Numbered from the stretch's first letter, positions 16,665 to 24,898 are shown. The stretch is DNA of 64,000 nucleotides from Nonomuraea typhae (GCF_009760925.1 NZ_VRLV01000005.1:124001-188000), one strand, 5' to 3'. The notes: generated by a model not told the origin, from the sequence alone. Numbers and translations: made by a program.

Positions 16665-18404
16665 CCGCGCGTACTCGCCCCCGGCGGCCATGAGCTCGTC
16701 GTGCGTGCCCCGCTCGGCGATCCGGCCGCCGTCCAGGACCACGATCACGTCGGCCGCGCGCACCGAGCCGAGGCGGTGGGAGACCAGCACGCTGGTGGCC
16801 CCGGACCGGTGCTCGACCAGGCGGCGATGGATCTCGTCCTCCGCCCGCGGGTCCAGGCCGGAGCTCGGCTCGTCCAGGATCAGCAGGTCACGCCGCTCCC
16901 TGACCAGCGCGCGGGCCAGCGCCAGGCGCTGCCACTGGCCGCCGGACAGGGTGACGCCCGGCTCGTCCTCGTCGAGGAAGATCCGGCTCAGCAGCGTGTC
17001 GTAGCCGTGGGGCAGGGCCTCGACGAAGGCGTCGGCGCCGGCCAGACGGGTTGCGGCACGGACACGGGCCCGGTCGTCCAGCGCGGACAGGTCGCCGACC
17101 GCGACGTTCTCGGCGGCGGTCAGGTCGTAGCTCATGTGGTCCTGGAACAGCACGCCCATCCTGGCGCGCAGGGCGGCGGGGTCGATGGCGCGCAGGTCCA
17201 CGCCGTCCCACAGGATCGCGCCACGGGTCGGGTCGTAGAAGCGGCACAGCAGCTTGACCAGCGTGCTCTTCCCGGCTCCGTTGAGGCCGACGAGGGCGAC
17301 GGCCGCGCCGTACGGGATCGTCAGGGTGAGCCCGCGCAGCACCCAGGGGAGGCTGTCGTCGTAGCGGAACCACACGTCGCGCAGCTCGATGCCGCGCCGC
17401 AGCGCGGGCGGCGCCGCCGAGGAAGCGGGCAGGTCGCCGGGGAGCGCGGTCACCTCCCGATGGAAGGCGAACACCGACAGGGCCCGGCGGGCGTTGGCCA
17501 CGTTCTCGACCACCTCGGTGAGCGCGAGCTGCGTCCCGGCCACGGCTGCGGCGAAGGCGGTCACGCCGCCGAGGCTCAACCGGCCGTCCAGGGCGGCGTA
17601 CGCGGCCCAGAGCAGGCCCGCGCCGCTCACCGCGGCCGACAGCGCGGCCAGCAGCGACTGGGTCACCGCCTCCCGCCGGTCCAGGCGCCGCTGACCGGCG
17701 TGCACACCGGACAACTCCCCGAGCATGCGGTCCTTGAGGAAGCGGCCCAGGCCGAACAGGCGCACCTCCTTGGCCGCCCGCACGTCCGTGAGCAGGGAGG
17801 AGTAGAAGATCTGCCGCCGCACCGCCGCCGACTGCCCGGTGACCAGCGCCAGCCGCCGCTTCTCCAGCGACATCCGGGCGATCAGCGCGGGCAGCGCGGC
17901 CAGTGCCACCACCCCGGCCATGACCGGGCTGAGCAGCGCCAGGGCGGCCAGGAGCCCGGTCAGCGTGATCACGTTGCGCACGATGTCGAACAGCCCCGAG
18001 GTGACCGGCGCCAGCATGCCGCCGGACGCCTGGGCGGCCATGCGCAGCTTGTCGAGAAAGGCCGGGTTCTCGAACCGGGCCAGCCCCTGGAACCCGTTCA
18101 CCGCCGTGTACAGCCGATCCTGCAGCAGCCGGTCCATCCGCCGGTCCGACTCGGCCCGCAGGTAGCCGGTCACGTGGGGCAGCGCCCCCGCGGCCAGTCC
18201 GACGAAGATGAGGCCGCCGGCCGGAGGCAGGATCCGGTCCGGACGGCCGGCGGCCAGCTCATCGACGAGAACCTTGGTCAACCACACGGTTCCCGTCGGC
18301 AGCAGGCCGCTGACTATGGTGACGGCCAGGTAGATCCCTGCCAGGCCGGGGCCGGCGCGCCAGCACAGCGCCGCCGCCGCGCCGGTGCCGCGCAGCCCGT
18401 TCAC
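16590..18404 (-). CDS. ABC exporter, fused membrane and ATPase domains
   Basis: The 604-residue half-transporter has about six transmembrane helices in the first 320 residues and a complete ATPase: Walker A GLNGAGKST, signature LSGGQWQRLALARAL, Walker B LLILDEPSSGLDP and the switch His in SHRLGS. There is no N-terminal C39 peptidase domain, so any leader peptide must be removed by another protease; an S26 signal peptidase is encoded at the other end of the locus. Its ATG overlaps the stop of the MauD-like gene (ATGA), which argues for one operon with the redox proteins and the cysteine-rich peptide. The likely role is export of the peptide, by inference from context. Export of the NRPS product is an alternative. 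Confidence 0.85.
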   Translation of the reverse strand: MNGLRGTGAAAALCWRAGPGLAGIYLAVTIVSGLLPTGTVWLTKVLVDELAAGRPDRILPPAGGLIFVGLAAGALPHVTGYLRAESDRRMDRLLQDRLYTAVNGFQGLARFENPAFLDKLRMAAQASGGMLAPVTSGLFDIVRNVITLTGLLAALALLSPVMAGVVALAALPALIARMSLEKRRLALVTGQSAAVRRQIFYSSLLTDVRAAKEVRLFGLGRFLKDRMLGELSGVHAGQRRLDRREAVTQSLLAALSAAVSGAGLLWAAYAALDGRLSLGGVTAFAAAVAGTQLALTEVVENVANARRALSVFAFHREVTALPGDLPASSAAPPALRRGIELRDVWFRYDDSLPWVLRGLTLTIPYGAAVALVGLNGAGKSTLVKLLCRFYDPTRGAILWDGVDLRAIDPAALRARMGVLFQDHMSYDLTAAENVAVGDLSALDDRARVRAATRLAGADAFVEALPHGYDTLLSRIFLDEDEPGVTLSGGQWQRLALARALVRERRDLLILDEPSSGLDPRAEDEIHRRLVEHRSGATSVLVSHRLGSVRAADVIVVLDGGRIAERGTHDELMAAGGEYARLFEVQARGYREFPGADQVREEAVQ

Positions 18405-18889
18405 CCCGCCGGCGCCGGCGCGGTGAGCTCCAGGTGCGCCGCGACGACGGTGCCGTCCGGGCCCACCCGCAGGAAGGTCGGGAACGCCTCGACCCCCACC
18501 GCCTTCTCCAGCGCCGCGGCGCGTTCGCCCGTGACGACGTACGGCAGGCCGTCACACGCCTCGGCCAGCCGGTCGCGCTTGGGCCCGTCCCCGCAGACGA
18601 CCGCCATGGCGTCCAGGCCGCGGGCCGTGGCGGCGAAGGCGGGGGCGTGCACGTGGCAGGCGTCGCAGTCGGCGTGGAAGAAGGCCACCAGGCCGGGCCA
18701 TTCCGTGCCGTCGGCGGGCAGGGCGCGCCCGACCAGGACGGCGGGGTCGTAGGGCGGCGGCGTCGCACCGGACAGCCGCGCCAGCTCGGCGGTGTGTTCC
18801 CGGAGGCGGCGCAGCACCGCGAAGGTGAGCACCAGATCGAACAGGAGGAGCACGCCGACCAGCACGACGGCGGCGATCAGGACAGACAT
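18401..18889 (-). CDS. MauD/TlpA-like membrane-anchored thioredoxin
   Basis: The 162-residue protein has one N-terminal transmembrane helix (about residues 3-26), a short charged linker and a thioredoxin fold facing outside with FFHADCDACH (Cys75, Cys78) as the CxxC. The cis-proline region is EAFPTFLRV. MauD-type proteins work with MauE in disulfide formation or isomerisation of secreted partners. It follows the MauE-like gene by 37 bp and its stop overlaps the ABC exporter start. AAGGTG lies seven bases before the ATG, inside a small tandem repeat. Most likely it shuffles or reduces disulfides in the six-cysteine peptide encoded just upstream, which is inference from co-location. Confidence 0.82.
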   Translation of the reverse strand: MSVLIAAVVLVGVLLLFDLVLTFAVLRRLREHTAELARLSGATPPPYDPAVLVGRALPADGTEWPGLVAFFHADCDACHVHAPAFAATARGLDAMAVVCGDGPKRDRLAEACDGLPYVVTGERAAALEKAVGVEAFPTFLRVGPDGTVVAAHLELTAPAPAG

Positions 18890-18890
18890 C

Positions 18891-18929
18891 GGGACACCTT
18901 CATGGGGACACCTTCATCGGGACACTTCA
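18891..18929. repeat. 14-bp tandem repeat over the ribosome site of the MauD-like gene
   Basis: Two exact-length copies of GGGACACCTTCAT plus one base and a third imperfect copy lie between the MauE-like stop and the MauD-like start. On the minus strand each copy carries AAGGTG and an ATG, so the initiation region has been locally triplicated; only the last ATG leads into the gene. Confidence 0.7.
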
Positions 18930-19427
18930 CTTGAACAGGCTCACCAGGTCATCGAGGCGCACCACGACCAGCACGCCCGCGGCGGCGGCCACCAGCGCGA
19001 CGGCCACGCCCGCCGGGTCGGCGGCGGCGGACCCGGCGAACGCGCCGGAGGCGAGCCCGGCACCGGCGGCCCCCGCCAGGACGAGGTTGCGCACCACGTG
19101 GGTCACGCCGAGCGGCGCGGCGGTGGCGCCGAAGCACCGGCACGGCACCCGCCGCCCCCGGCGCAGCCCGAGCAGGATGCCGGTGGTCAGGACGGCCAGC
19201 AGCAGGAGCGCCGCGCCGAGGCCGGCGGGCGTGGCCAGGGAGACGGCCACGAGGATCTCGGCCCCCAGCAGCGCATAGGCGGCGGGCCGCACCCACGGGA
19301 CGAACCCGAGGGCGGCGATCGAGGCGACGTACTCGCCGAAGGCCGCCCGCCCGCGCACCTTGCCGGCGACGGCGATCACGAAGACGCCGGCCAGCAGCGC
19401 CTGGCAGGCGATCGTCACGTAGAGCAT
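18927..19427 (-). CDS. MauE/DoxX-like redox-associated membrane protein
   Basis: The 166-residue protein has four to five hydrophobic segments, with GKVRGRAAFGEY after the first helix, a typical MauE/DoxX feature, and VPCRCFGA (Cys96, Cys98) between the third and fourth helices. This CxCFG pair is the hallmark of MauE-like proteins, which pass electrons between a thioredoxin-like partner and the membrane. ATG at 19427 is preceded by GGGGA at good distance; the frame is open further upstream but that part is a shadow of the peptide gene. It sits between the peptide gene (65 bp away) and the MauD-like gene. No amine dehydrogenase large subunit is present nearby, so methylamine oxidation is not indicated. 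Confidence 0.82.
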   Translation of the reverse strand: MLYVTIACQALLAGVFVIAVAGKVRGRAAFGEYVASIAALGFVPWVRPAAYALLGAEILVAVSLATPAGLGAALLLLAVLTTGILLGLRRGRRVPCRCFGATAAPLGVTHVVRNLVLAGAAGAGLASGAFAGSAAADPAGVAVALVAAAAGVLVVVRLDDLVSLFK

Positions 19428-19492
19428 GGTTTCCCCGATGCCGTGTGGATCGCCGACGCGACGGCGATCCACACGGCACGATCGGTGACCGG

Positions 19493-19681
19493 TCAGCAGC
19501 GTCCGCGCGGCTCGCAGCCGACCGTGCAGCCGTGCGTGCCGCCGACGATGTGGCAGAGCTTCATGTAGCGCGTCTGGCCGTAGCACCAGCAGTGCATCCA
19601 GTAGGAGCTGTCGGCCTGCGCGGTGGCCTTCGGCACGAACTTCTCGAGCAGGCGGTCGCCTAGCTGTCCCAGGAGGTTCAT
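19493..19681 (-). CDS. 62-residue six-cysteine peptide, probable secreted precursor
   Basis: The product has two parts. Residues 1-23 are a cysteine-free amphipathic segment ending FVPKATAQA, and residues 24-62 hold six cysteines (31, 33, 43, 52, 56, 62) with Tyr, Trp, His and Gly. The charged N-terminus is not a classical hydrophobic signal, so it looks more like a leader for a dedicated exporter, with TAQA a possible cleavage site. YWMHC recalls YWRHC near the N-terminus of the small subunit of methylamine dehydrogenase (from memory), and that protein needs MauD and MauE. GGGAG lies about nine bases before the ATG. Flanked by a SARP regulator and MauE, MauD and ABC genes, it is probably the product of this locus. 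No family is recognised. Confidence 0.75.
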   Translation of the reverse strand: MNLLGQLGDRLLEKFVPKATAQADSSYWMHCWCYGQTRYMKLCHIVGGTHGCTVGCEPRGRC

Positions 19682-19721
19682 GAAGAGTCACTCCCTAATG
19701 AGTGTTTGGGGGGCAGCCGAA

Positions 19722-19766
19722 ACGCTAGGACCGGGTCATACAGCGGCGCATACAGCCGGCCTACAA
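19722..19766 (-). promoter_or_regulatory. SARP-type direct repeats and -10 element before the cysteine-rich peptide gene
   Basis: On the minus strand three heptamers follow each other: TTGTAGG (19766-19760), CTGTATG (19755-19749) and CTGTATG (19743-19737). Their starts are 11 and 12 bases apart, about one helical turn. Nine bases after the last one is TAGCGT (19727-19722), a plausible -10, 40 bases before the ATG at 19681. SARP regulators bind heptamer direct repeats whose last copy lies about 8 bp before the -10, so this fits control by the adjacent SARP. The first repeat overlaps the SARP stop codon. Confidence 0.6.
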
Positions 19767-22550
19767 CCGGGCCGTGAGCAGCGCCTCCAGCACCGGATCG
19801 GGCCGCAGCCCCGGCGCCGCGAACAACGCCGCCGCCCGGCGGGCCTCCTCTTCGCCGCCGAGCGCCCGGGCCAGCTGACGGGTGGCTGCGGCGGTGCCGT
19901 ACTGCTCGCCGAGCCGCGCGGTCAGCTCCAGCGCCCGGCCGAGGTCGGCGGCCGCAGCGGCCCGCGCGCCGTTGCGCAGGTGGATCTCGGAGCGGCTGAG
20001 CAGCACCTCCCACTCGTCCTCCCGGTTGCCGGTGTCGCGGCAGCGGGCCAGCGCCGTCGCGAACGCCGCCAGCGCCTCCTCCCGGCGATCGAGCAAGGTG
20101 TAGGCGCGGCCGAGCGCGGCCAGCGTGATGCTCTCGCCGAACAGGTCGCCGTTGGCCCGGCGCAGCGTCAGGCAGCGCTCGAAACAGCCGGCCGCCTCCG
20201 CCCGGCGGCCGAGCCGCAGCAGGACCTCGCCGAGGTTATGCAGGACCATGCCGACCCGGCTCGAGCCGTGCTCCTCCAGCAGCTTCAGCCCGGCGGCGAT
20301 GTGCTCGAACGCCTCGTCCAGGTCGCCGGTGCGCATGCCGAACCAGCCCAGGGTGTGCAGCGCCAGCCCTTCCGCCTCCCGGTCGCCGAGCTCGCGGCGC
20401 AGGCCGAGGGCGCGGTCGAAGCAGGCGCGGGCCGCGTCGATCCGGCCGGCCCGCCACTCCACGACCCCGAGCGTGGTCAGCGCGGCAGCCTCCCCGGCCC
20501 CGTCCCCCAGCCGCCCGGCCGCCTCGGCGGCCAGCCGGGCGATGCTCTCCAGCTCCCGCCACCGGCCGGTCTTCGTCGCCAGCGCCTTGACCAGCGGCAG
20601 CAGGTCGATCACGAAGCGGGGCTCACCTGCCGCCGCCTGCGCGGCAGCCGCGACCAGCGCGGGCGCCTCGGTCTCGAACCACTCGACCGCTTCCGCGGGA
20701 TCGTCGAAGGCGCCTTCTCCCGCGTGAAGGTGCGGCTCCACGGTCAAGTGGACCTTGCGGCACATGCCGAGGTACCACGCCAACGCCCGCCGTACGGCCC
20801 GCTCCCGCTCGTCGGGGGGATCATCGCGTACGGCCAGCTCACCGGCGAACACCCTGAGCAGGTCGTGCATCCGGAACCTGCTGTCCCCGACGGGCTCCAG
20901 CAGGCGGGCCTCGGCCAGCTCGTCCAGCGCCGCCTCACCCGCCTCCGGCTCGGCCCCGAGCAGCGCGACGGCCGCCTCGACCCCGAGCTCGGCCACGTCC
21001 AGCACCCCGAACAGCCGGAACGCCCGCGCCGCGGCAGCGCTCAGCGCCTCGTAGCCGGTCGCGAAACAGGACCGGACGGCCAGATCGGCCACCTGCAGCT
21101 CGTCCAGGCGCCGGGCGCGCAGCCGCTGGGCGTAGCGCGGCAGCGACCAGGAGGCCCGCGCGGCCAGGCGGGCCCCGGCGATGCGCAGGGCCAGCGGGTG
21201 GTAGCCGCACAGCCGCGCGATCTCGGCGGAGGCGTCCGTCTCGGCCTCGATGCGCGCCTCACCGGCCAGCAGCGCCAGCATCCGCACCGACTCCGCCTCG
21301 TCCAGCACCCCCACGGCGACGTGCGCCGCGTCCAGCGTGGTCGGCGCCGCCCGGGCGGTGATCAGCGTCGCGCACCCGGCGCTCGCCGGGATCAGCGGCG
21401 CGACCTGGGCCGCGTCCACGGCGTTGTCGAGCACGACCAGCACCCGCCGCTCCGCCAGCGCCGACTGGTAGGCCGCGGCCGCCTCGGCCGGCGCCGCGGG
21501 CACCTCGCTCACCCCGAGCGCCCGCAGGAACCGCCCGAGCACCTCGGCGGGCCACAACGGCGCCAGCCCCGGGCTCGACCCCTGCAGATCGACATAGAGC
21601 TGACCGTCCGGGAACTGCCCGGCCACCGCGTGCGCCACCCGCAGCGCCAGCGTGGACTTGCCCACCCCGCCGGGCCCGTTCAGCGCCACCAGCGGAGGTA
21701 CGGCGCAGCCGCGCAGCGCGCCGAGCATCGTGGCCAGTTCGCCCGACCGGCCGACGAAGACCGACGGCTCCCTGGGCAGCTGGCGCGGCCGGGTCCGCCC
21801 CTCGGGCGCCGCCGGCTCGATGTCGCGCTCCCGCGACAGGACGGCCTGGTGCAACCGGCGCAGCTCGGGCCCGGGATCCAGGCCGAGCTCCTCCGACAGC
21901 ACCCGCCGGGCCGTACCGAACACCTCCAGCGCCCCCGCCACGTCGCCCGCGCGGTACAGGGCCACCATGAGCTGGCCGTACATGCGCTCCCTGAGGGGAT
22001 GCGCGGCGAGCAGCTCGCGCAGGCGCCCGAGCACGGTCAGGTGCGCGCCCATCTTGAGCAGGATCTCGGTGTGCTCCTCGACCGTGCTGAGGTACTGGCC
22101 GGTGAGCCGGGCCACCACCTCGCGCAGCGTCGGTCCCAGCGGCACGTCCTCGGCCGCCGGGCCCCGCCACAACTCCAGCGCCCGGGCGTAGGAGTCCTGG
22201 GCGGCGGCCGGATCGTGCCGGGCCAGCGCCTGCCGCCCGCGCGCGGACAGCTCCTCGAACCGGGCCAGGTCGAACTCCTCCGGCGCCACCCGCAGCATGT
22301 ATCCGGCCTCGGTGGTGACCAGCTCGGTCCGGGTGAGCTTACGCAGCTGCATCAGGTAGGTGCGCAGGTTCGCCACGGCGGAGTGGGGCGGCCGCTCGTC
22401 CCACACCTCGGCCACCAGCGCGCGGACCGGCACCACGTGCCCGGCCCGGGCCAGCAGCATCGCCAGCACGGTCCGCTGCTTCGGCGCCGTGATCGGCACC
22501 GGTACGTCGTCGACCTCGACCAGCAGCGGCCCGAGAAGCCGGAACCTCAC
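19761..22550 (-). CDS. AfsR/SARP-family transcriptional activator with NB-ARC and TPR domains
   Basis: The 929-residue protein has an OmpR-like winged helix (about 1-95; ending AVANLRTYLMQLRK), a bacterial transcriptional activation domain (about 95-250; ALEVFGTARRVLSEELGLDP), an NB-ARC ATPase with GPGGVGKST near residue 290, and a TPR-rich C-terminal half with repeated AAALTTLGVVEWRAG-like units. Proteins of this layout activate specialised-metabolite clusters in response to signals sensed by the ATPase/TPR part. The start is GTG at 22550, directly after the TAG of the signal peptidase gene with no gap, so the two are coupled. It is the obvious candidate to bind the heptamer repeats before the peptide gene. 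It might also control the NRPS. Confidence 0.9.
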   Translation of the reverse strand: MRFRLLGPLLVEVDDVPVPITAPKQRTVLAMLLARAGHVVPVRALVAEVWDERPPHSAVANLRTYLMQLRKLTRTELVTTEAGYMLRVAPEEFDLARFEELSARGRQALARHDPAAAQDSYARALELWRGPAAEDVPLGPTLREVVARLTGQYLSTVEEHTEILLKMGAHLTVLGRLRELLAAHPLRERMYGQLMVALYRAGDVAGALEVFGTARRVLSEELGLDPGPELRRLHQAVLSRERDIEPAAPEGRTRPRQLPREPSVFVGRSGELATMLGALRGCAVPPLVALNGPGGVGKSTLALRVAHAVAGQFPDGQLYVDLQGSSPGLAPLWPAEVLGRFLRALGVSEVPAAPAEAAAAYQSALAERRVLVVLDNAVDAAQVAPLIPASAGCATLITARAAPTTLDAAHVAVGVLDEAESVRMLALLAGEARIEAETDASAEIARLCGYHPLALRIAGARLAARASWSLPRYAQRLRARRLDELQVADLAVRSCFATGYEALSAAAARAFRLFGVLDVAELGVEAAVALLGAEPEAGEAALDELAEARLLEPVGDSRFRMHDLLRVFAGELAVRDDPPDERERAVRRALAWYLGMCRKVHLTVEPHLHAGEGAFDDPAEAVEWFETEAPALVAAAAQAAAGEPRFVIDLLPLVKALATKTGRWRELESIARLAAEAAGRLGDGAGEAAALTTLGVVEWRAGRIDAARACFDRALGLRRELGDREAEGLALHTLGWFGMRTGDLDEAFEHIAAGLKLLEEHGSSRVGMVLHNLGEVLLRLGRRAEAAGCFERCLTLRRANGDLFGESITLAALGRAYTLLDRREEALAAFATALARCRDTGNREDEWEVLLSRSEIHLRNGARAAAAADLGRALELTARLGEQYGTAAATRQLARALGGEEEARRAAALFAAPGLRPDPVLEALLTARL

Positions 22551-22982
22551 CTATAACGCCTGGCCGCCCAGCCGGCGCAGCGCGACGCCGAGCAGCTGGT
22601 CCGCCGGGAAGAACCCGCGCTGGCGGGAGTCGGCGCTGCCGCCGGGGTTGTCGCCCAGGACGACCAGCGCCCCGTCCGGCACCGTGCCCGTCTCGCGCAG
22701 GCCGTCGGGCACCGGGTCGCCGGGCAGCGCGACCACCCGTTTGACGTTCCAGCGCCCCGGCTCCCGCGGTGGTTCCAGCACGACCACGTCGCCCCGGCTC
22801 ACCTGCCCGGGCCGCCGCCTGCGCACCAGGACCCGGTCGCCGTCGGCCAGCGTCGGCGTCATGCTCTCGCCCTGGACCGTGACCACGACGTAGCTCCGGC
22901 GCGCCCATACGGCGCCCGCGGCCAGGAGGAGAACACCGAGAAGAAGCCCGCTGACAACCAACGCCGCCTCGCCTTCACGCAA
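22551..22982 (-). CDS. S26 (type I) signal peptidase-like protein
   Basis: The 143-residue protein has one N-terminal membrane helix (about 7-28), then VQGESMTPTL with the nucleophile Ser40, NVKRVVALPGD with the general base Lys81, and LGDNPGGSADSRQRGFF, the box D/E region. It is shorter than housekeeping signal peptidases, so it may be specialised, in line with S26 enzymes attached to peptide gene clusters. The start appears to be TTG at 22982 with a weak GGACGG upstream; this is the least certain point. Its TAG abuts the SARP start. The likely client is the six-cysteine precursor, whose TAQA could fit the small-x-small preference, though the precursor lacks a hydrophobic core. Confidence 0.8.
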   Translation of the reverse strand: MREGEAALVVSGLLLGVLLLAAGAVWARRSYVVVTVQGESMTPTLADGDRVLVRRRRPGQVSRGDVVVLEPPREPGRWNVKRVVALPGDPVPDGLRETGTVPDGALVVLGDNPGGSADSRQRGFFPADQLLGVALRRLGGQAL

Positions 22983-23046
22983 GATCCGTCCGGGCCAAGG
23001 TGGCGGCTGCCGGCGCGGGCTGTCAACCCTCTTCCGCGTGAAGCCG

Positions 23047-24780
23047 TTACACGTGGTTGGCGGCGATGTGGCCGAACGTCATGGCCGGGCCCAGGGTGGA
23101 TCCGGCGCCGGCGTAGCTGCGGCCCATGAGCGGGGAGGAGGCGTTGCCCGCGGCGTACAGACCGGGGATCACCGCGCCGCTCGTGCTCAGGACCCGCGCG
23201 TGGACGTCCGTGGCCAGGCCGCCCTTGGTCCCCAGGTCGCCGGGGACGATCTTCAACGCGTAGAACGGCGGCAGCAGCAGCGGCGCCAGGCAGGAGTTCG
23301 GCACCACGGCCGGATCGGTGAAGTAGTGGTCGTAGGCGCTGTCGCCGCGGCGGAAGTCGAGGTCACGGCCGTTGAAGGCGAAGGTGTTGAACCGCAGCAA
23401 CGTCGAGCTGAACGCCGCGGCGGGCACGCCCATCTTGGCCGCCAGCCCGTTCCACGTCCACGACTTCACCACGGCGCCCGCCTGATACCAGGAGCCGGGG
23501 AAGTCCAGCGTGGGCGGGATGTCCTTGAACAGGTACCGGTTGCGGTAGTTCTGGTCGATCACCAGCCACGCCGGGATCGCGTCCTGCGCGTACATCACGT
23601 GCACCACGTCGCTGTACGGCGCCGCCTCGTTGACGAAGCGCCGCCCCGCCTGGTTGACGATCAGGCTGCCGGGCAGCGTGCGCTCGGCCAGGCAGAAGTA
23701 CGGCTCGCCGGGCAGCGGGATGGCCGGGCCCCACCAGGCGTCGTCCATGAACTCGACCGCGGCCCCCACCTGGAGGCCGGCTCGGTGGCCGTCGCCGGTG
23801 TTGGAGTCGGCGCCCACGGTCCAGTCGGTGCCGATGGGCTGCTCCTGGTACTGGGTGCGCATGGCGCCGTTGTGCTCGAACCCGCCCGAGGCCAGGATGA
23901 CGCCGCGCCTGGCTCTGAGCAGGGTCTGCGTGCCGTTCCTGGTGACCAGGGCGCCGGTGACGCGACCGGCCTCCACCCGCAGGTCGGTCAGCGGGGTGTT
24001 CAGCCAGACGGGCACCCCGGCCTGCGCCAGGCCCACTCTCAGGGCGCCGGCCAGCGCCTGGCCCATGGTGAGCGGCTCGATGCCGCGCGCCTTGGCCGCC
24101 ACCCACCGGGCCGCGCCCTCCAGCGCCACGGCCGCGCCCTTGGCGTTGACCAGGGCCAGGTTGAGCCACTTGTAGTCGGCGCTGAAGATGACCTCACCGG
24201 CCGGGACCGGGATGTAGGCGGGGGTCAGGTTGGCCAGTTCCGGGCCCAGGAGGTTGCCGTCGAACAGGTCAGGCTCGATGGAGCGGCCGTTGGGCAGGCC
24301 GCCGGGGAGCTCGGGATAGTAGTCGGAGTACCCCTCCATCCAGCGGAAACGCAGGGGGCTGTGCCGTACGACGAAGGAGATCATCGCGGGACCGGCGGCG
24401 AGGAAGGCGGTTTGCTTGGCCGCGGGGACGCCGCTGGGGGAGACGACGGCGGACAGGTACGCGGCGGCCTTGGCCGGGGTGTCGGGGACGCCCGCGGCCA
24501 GGATCGTCTCGTTGCCGGGAACCCAGATCCCCGCCCCCGACCGGGCCGCCGAGCCGCCGAACGTGGCGGCCTTCTCCACGACCAGCGTGCTCAGGCCCCG
24601 CTTCGCGGCGGTCAGCGCGGCCACCATGCCGGCGGCGCCCGCGCCGATGACGATGACGTCGTATTCCTGGGTGACCGCCGCCCGGGCTTCGGCCGCTCCT
24701 TCGGTCGCGCCGAAGATCACCAGGCCGGTGGCGGCGGCGGTGCCGCGTAAGAGGGCGCGGCGGGTGGGGTGCTGGGACAT
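23047..24780 (-). CDS. Tat-exported FAD dehydrogenase of the 3-ketosteroid delta-1-dehydrogenase type
   Basis: The 577-residue flavoprotein starts with a twin-arginine signal (TRRALLRGT, hydrophobic stretch, ARA before the likely cleavage site), then a Rossmann motif VIGAGAAGMVAAL and VEKAATFGGSAARSG. The C-terminus has GTKGGLATD, LYAAGNASSPLMG and SYAGAGSTLGPAMTFG, which match the conserved end of KstD and related dehydrogenases. KstD removes hydrogens from ring A of 3-ketosteroids. KstDs known to me have no Tat signal, so an exported enzyme of this family is unusual and the substrate may differ. ATG at 24780 gives a proper Tat signal; the frame extends 19 codons further upstream without homology. 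No other steroid genes are nearby. Confidence 0.8.
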   Translation of the reverse strand: MSQHPTRRALLRGTAAATGLVIFGATEGAAEARAAVTQEYDVIVIGAGAAGMVAALTAAKRGLSTLVVEKAATFGGSAARSGAGIWVPGNETILAAGVPDTPAKAAAYLSAVVSPSGVPAAKQTAFLAAGPAMISFVVRHSPLRFRWMEGYSDYYPELPGGLPNGRSIEPDLFDGNLLGPELANLTPAYIPVPAGEVIFSADYKWLNLALVNAKGAAVALEGAARWVAAKARGIEPLTMGQALAGALRVGLAQAGVPVWLNTPLTDLRVEAGRVTGALVTRNGTQTLLRARRGVILASGGFEHNGAMRTQYQEQPIGTDWTVGADSNTGDGHRAGLQVGAAVEFMDDAWWGPAIPLPGEPYFCLAERTLPGSLIVNQAGRRFVNEAAPYSDVVHVMYAQDAIPAWLVIDQNYRNRYLFKDIPPTLDFPGSWYQAGAVVKSWTWNGLAAKMGVPAAAFSSTLLRFNTFAFNGRDLDFRRGDSAYDHYFTDPAVVPNSCLAPLLLPPFYALKIVPGDLGTKGGLATDVHARVLSTSGAVIPGLYAAGNASSPLMGRSYAGAGSTLGPAMTFGHIAANHV

Positions 24781-24862
24781 GGGGATACAACCCTCCACGA
24801 GTTCAGGGGCCTCGCGCCAGGGCCGTCGTGAGAGCAAGCATGCGATTGGTTGGGAATCTTGT

Positions 24863-24890
24863 CAACGGGACCGGCGCACCGGTCCCGTTG
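24863..24890 (-). terminator. Strong hairpin after the small secreted peptide gene
   Basis: CAACGGGACCGG and CCGGTCCCGTTG pair perfectly over 12 bp around a 4-base loop. It starts 8 bases after the TGA of the minus-strand peptide gene at 24899. There is no clear T-run, as is common in high-GC terminators. The same palindrome could be a protein-binding site before the KstD-like gene, 82 bp downstream. Confidence 0.65.
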
Positions 24891-24898
24891 GAGGGTTC

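Noticed and set aside
18401..19427. Methylamine utilisation operon, suggested by the MauD- and MauE-like genes
   Set aside because: No heavy subunit, MauG or electron acceptor gene is present; these helper families occur with other secreted cysteine-rich proteins.
19623..22556. A 977-codon plus-strand frame opposite the SARP gene
   Set aside because: It mirrors the SARP gene, has no recognisable motifs and a biased Gln/Arg/Gly/Pro composition.
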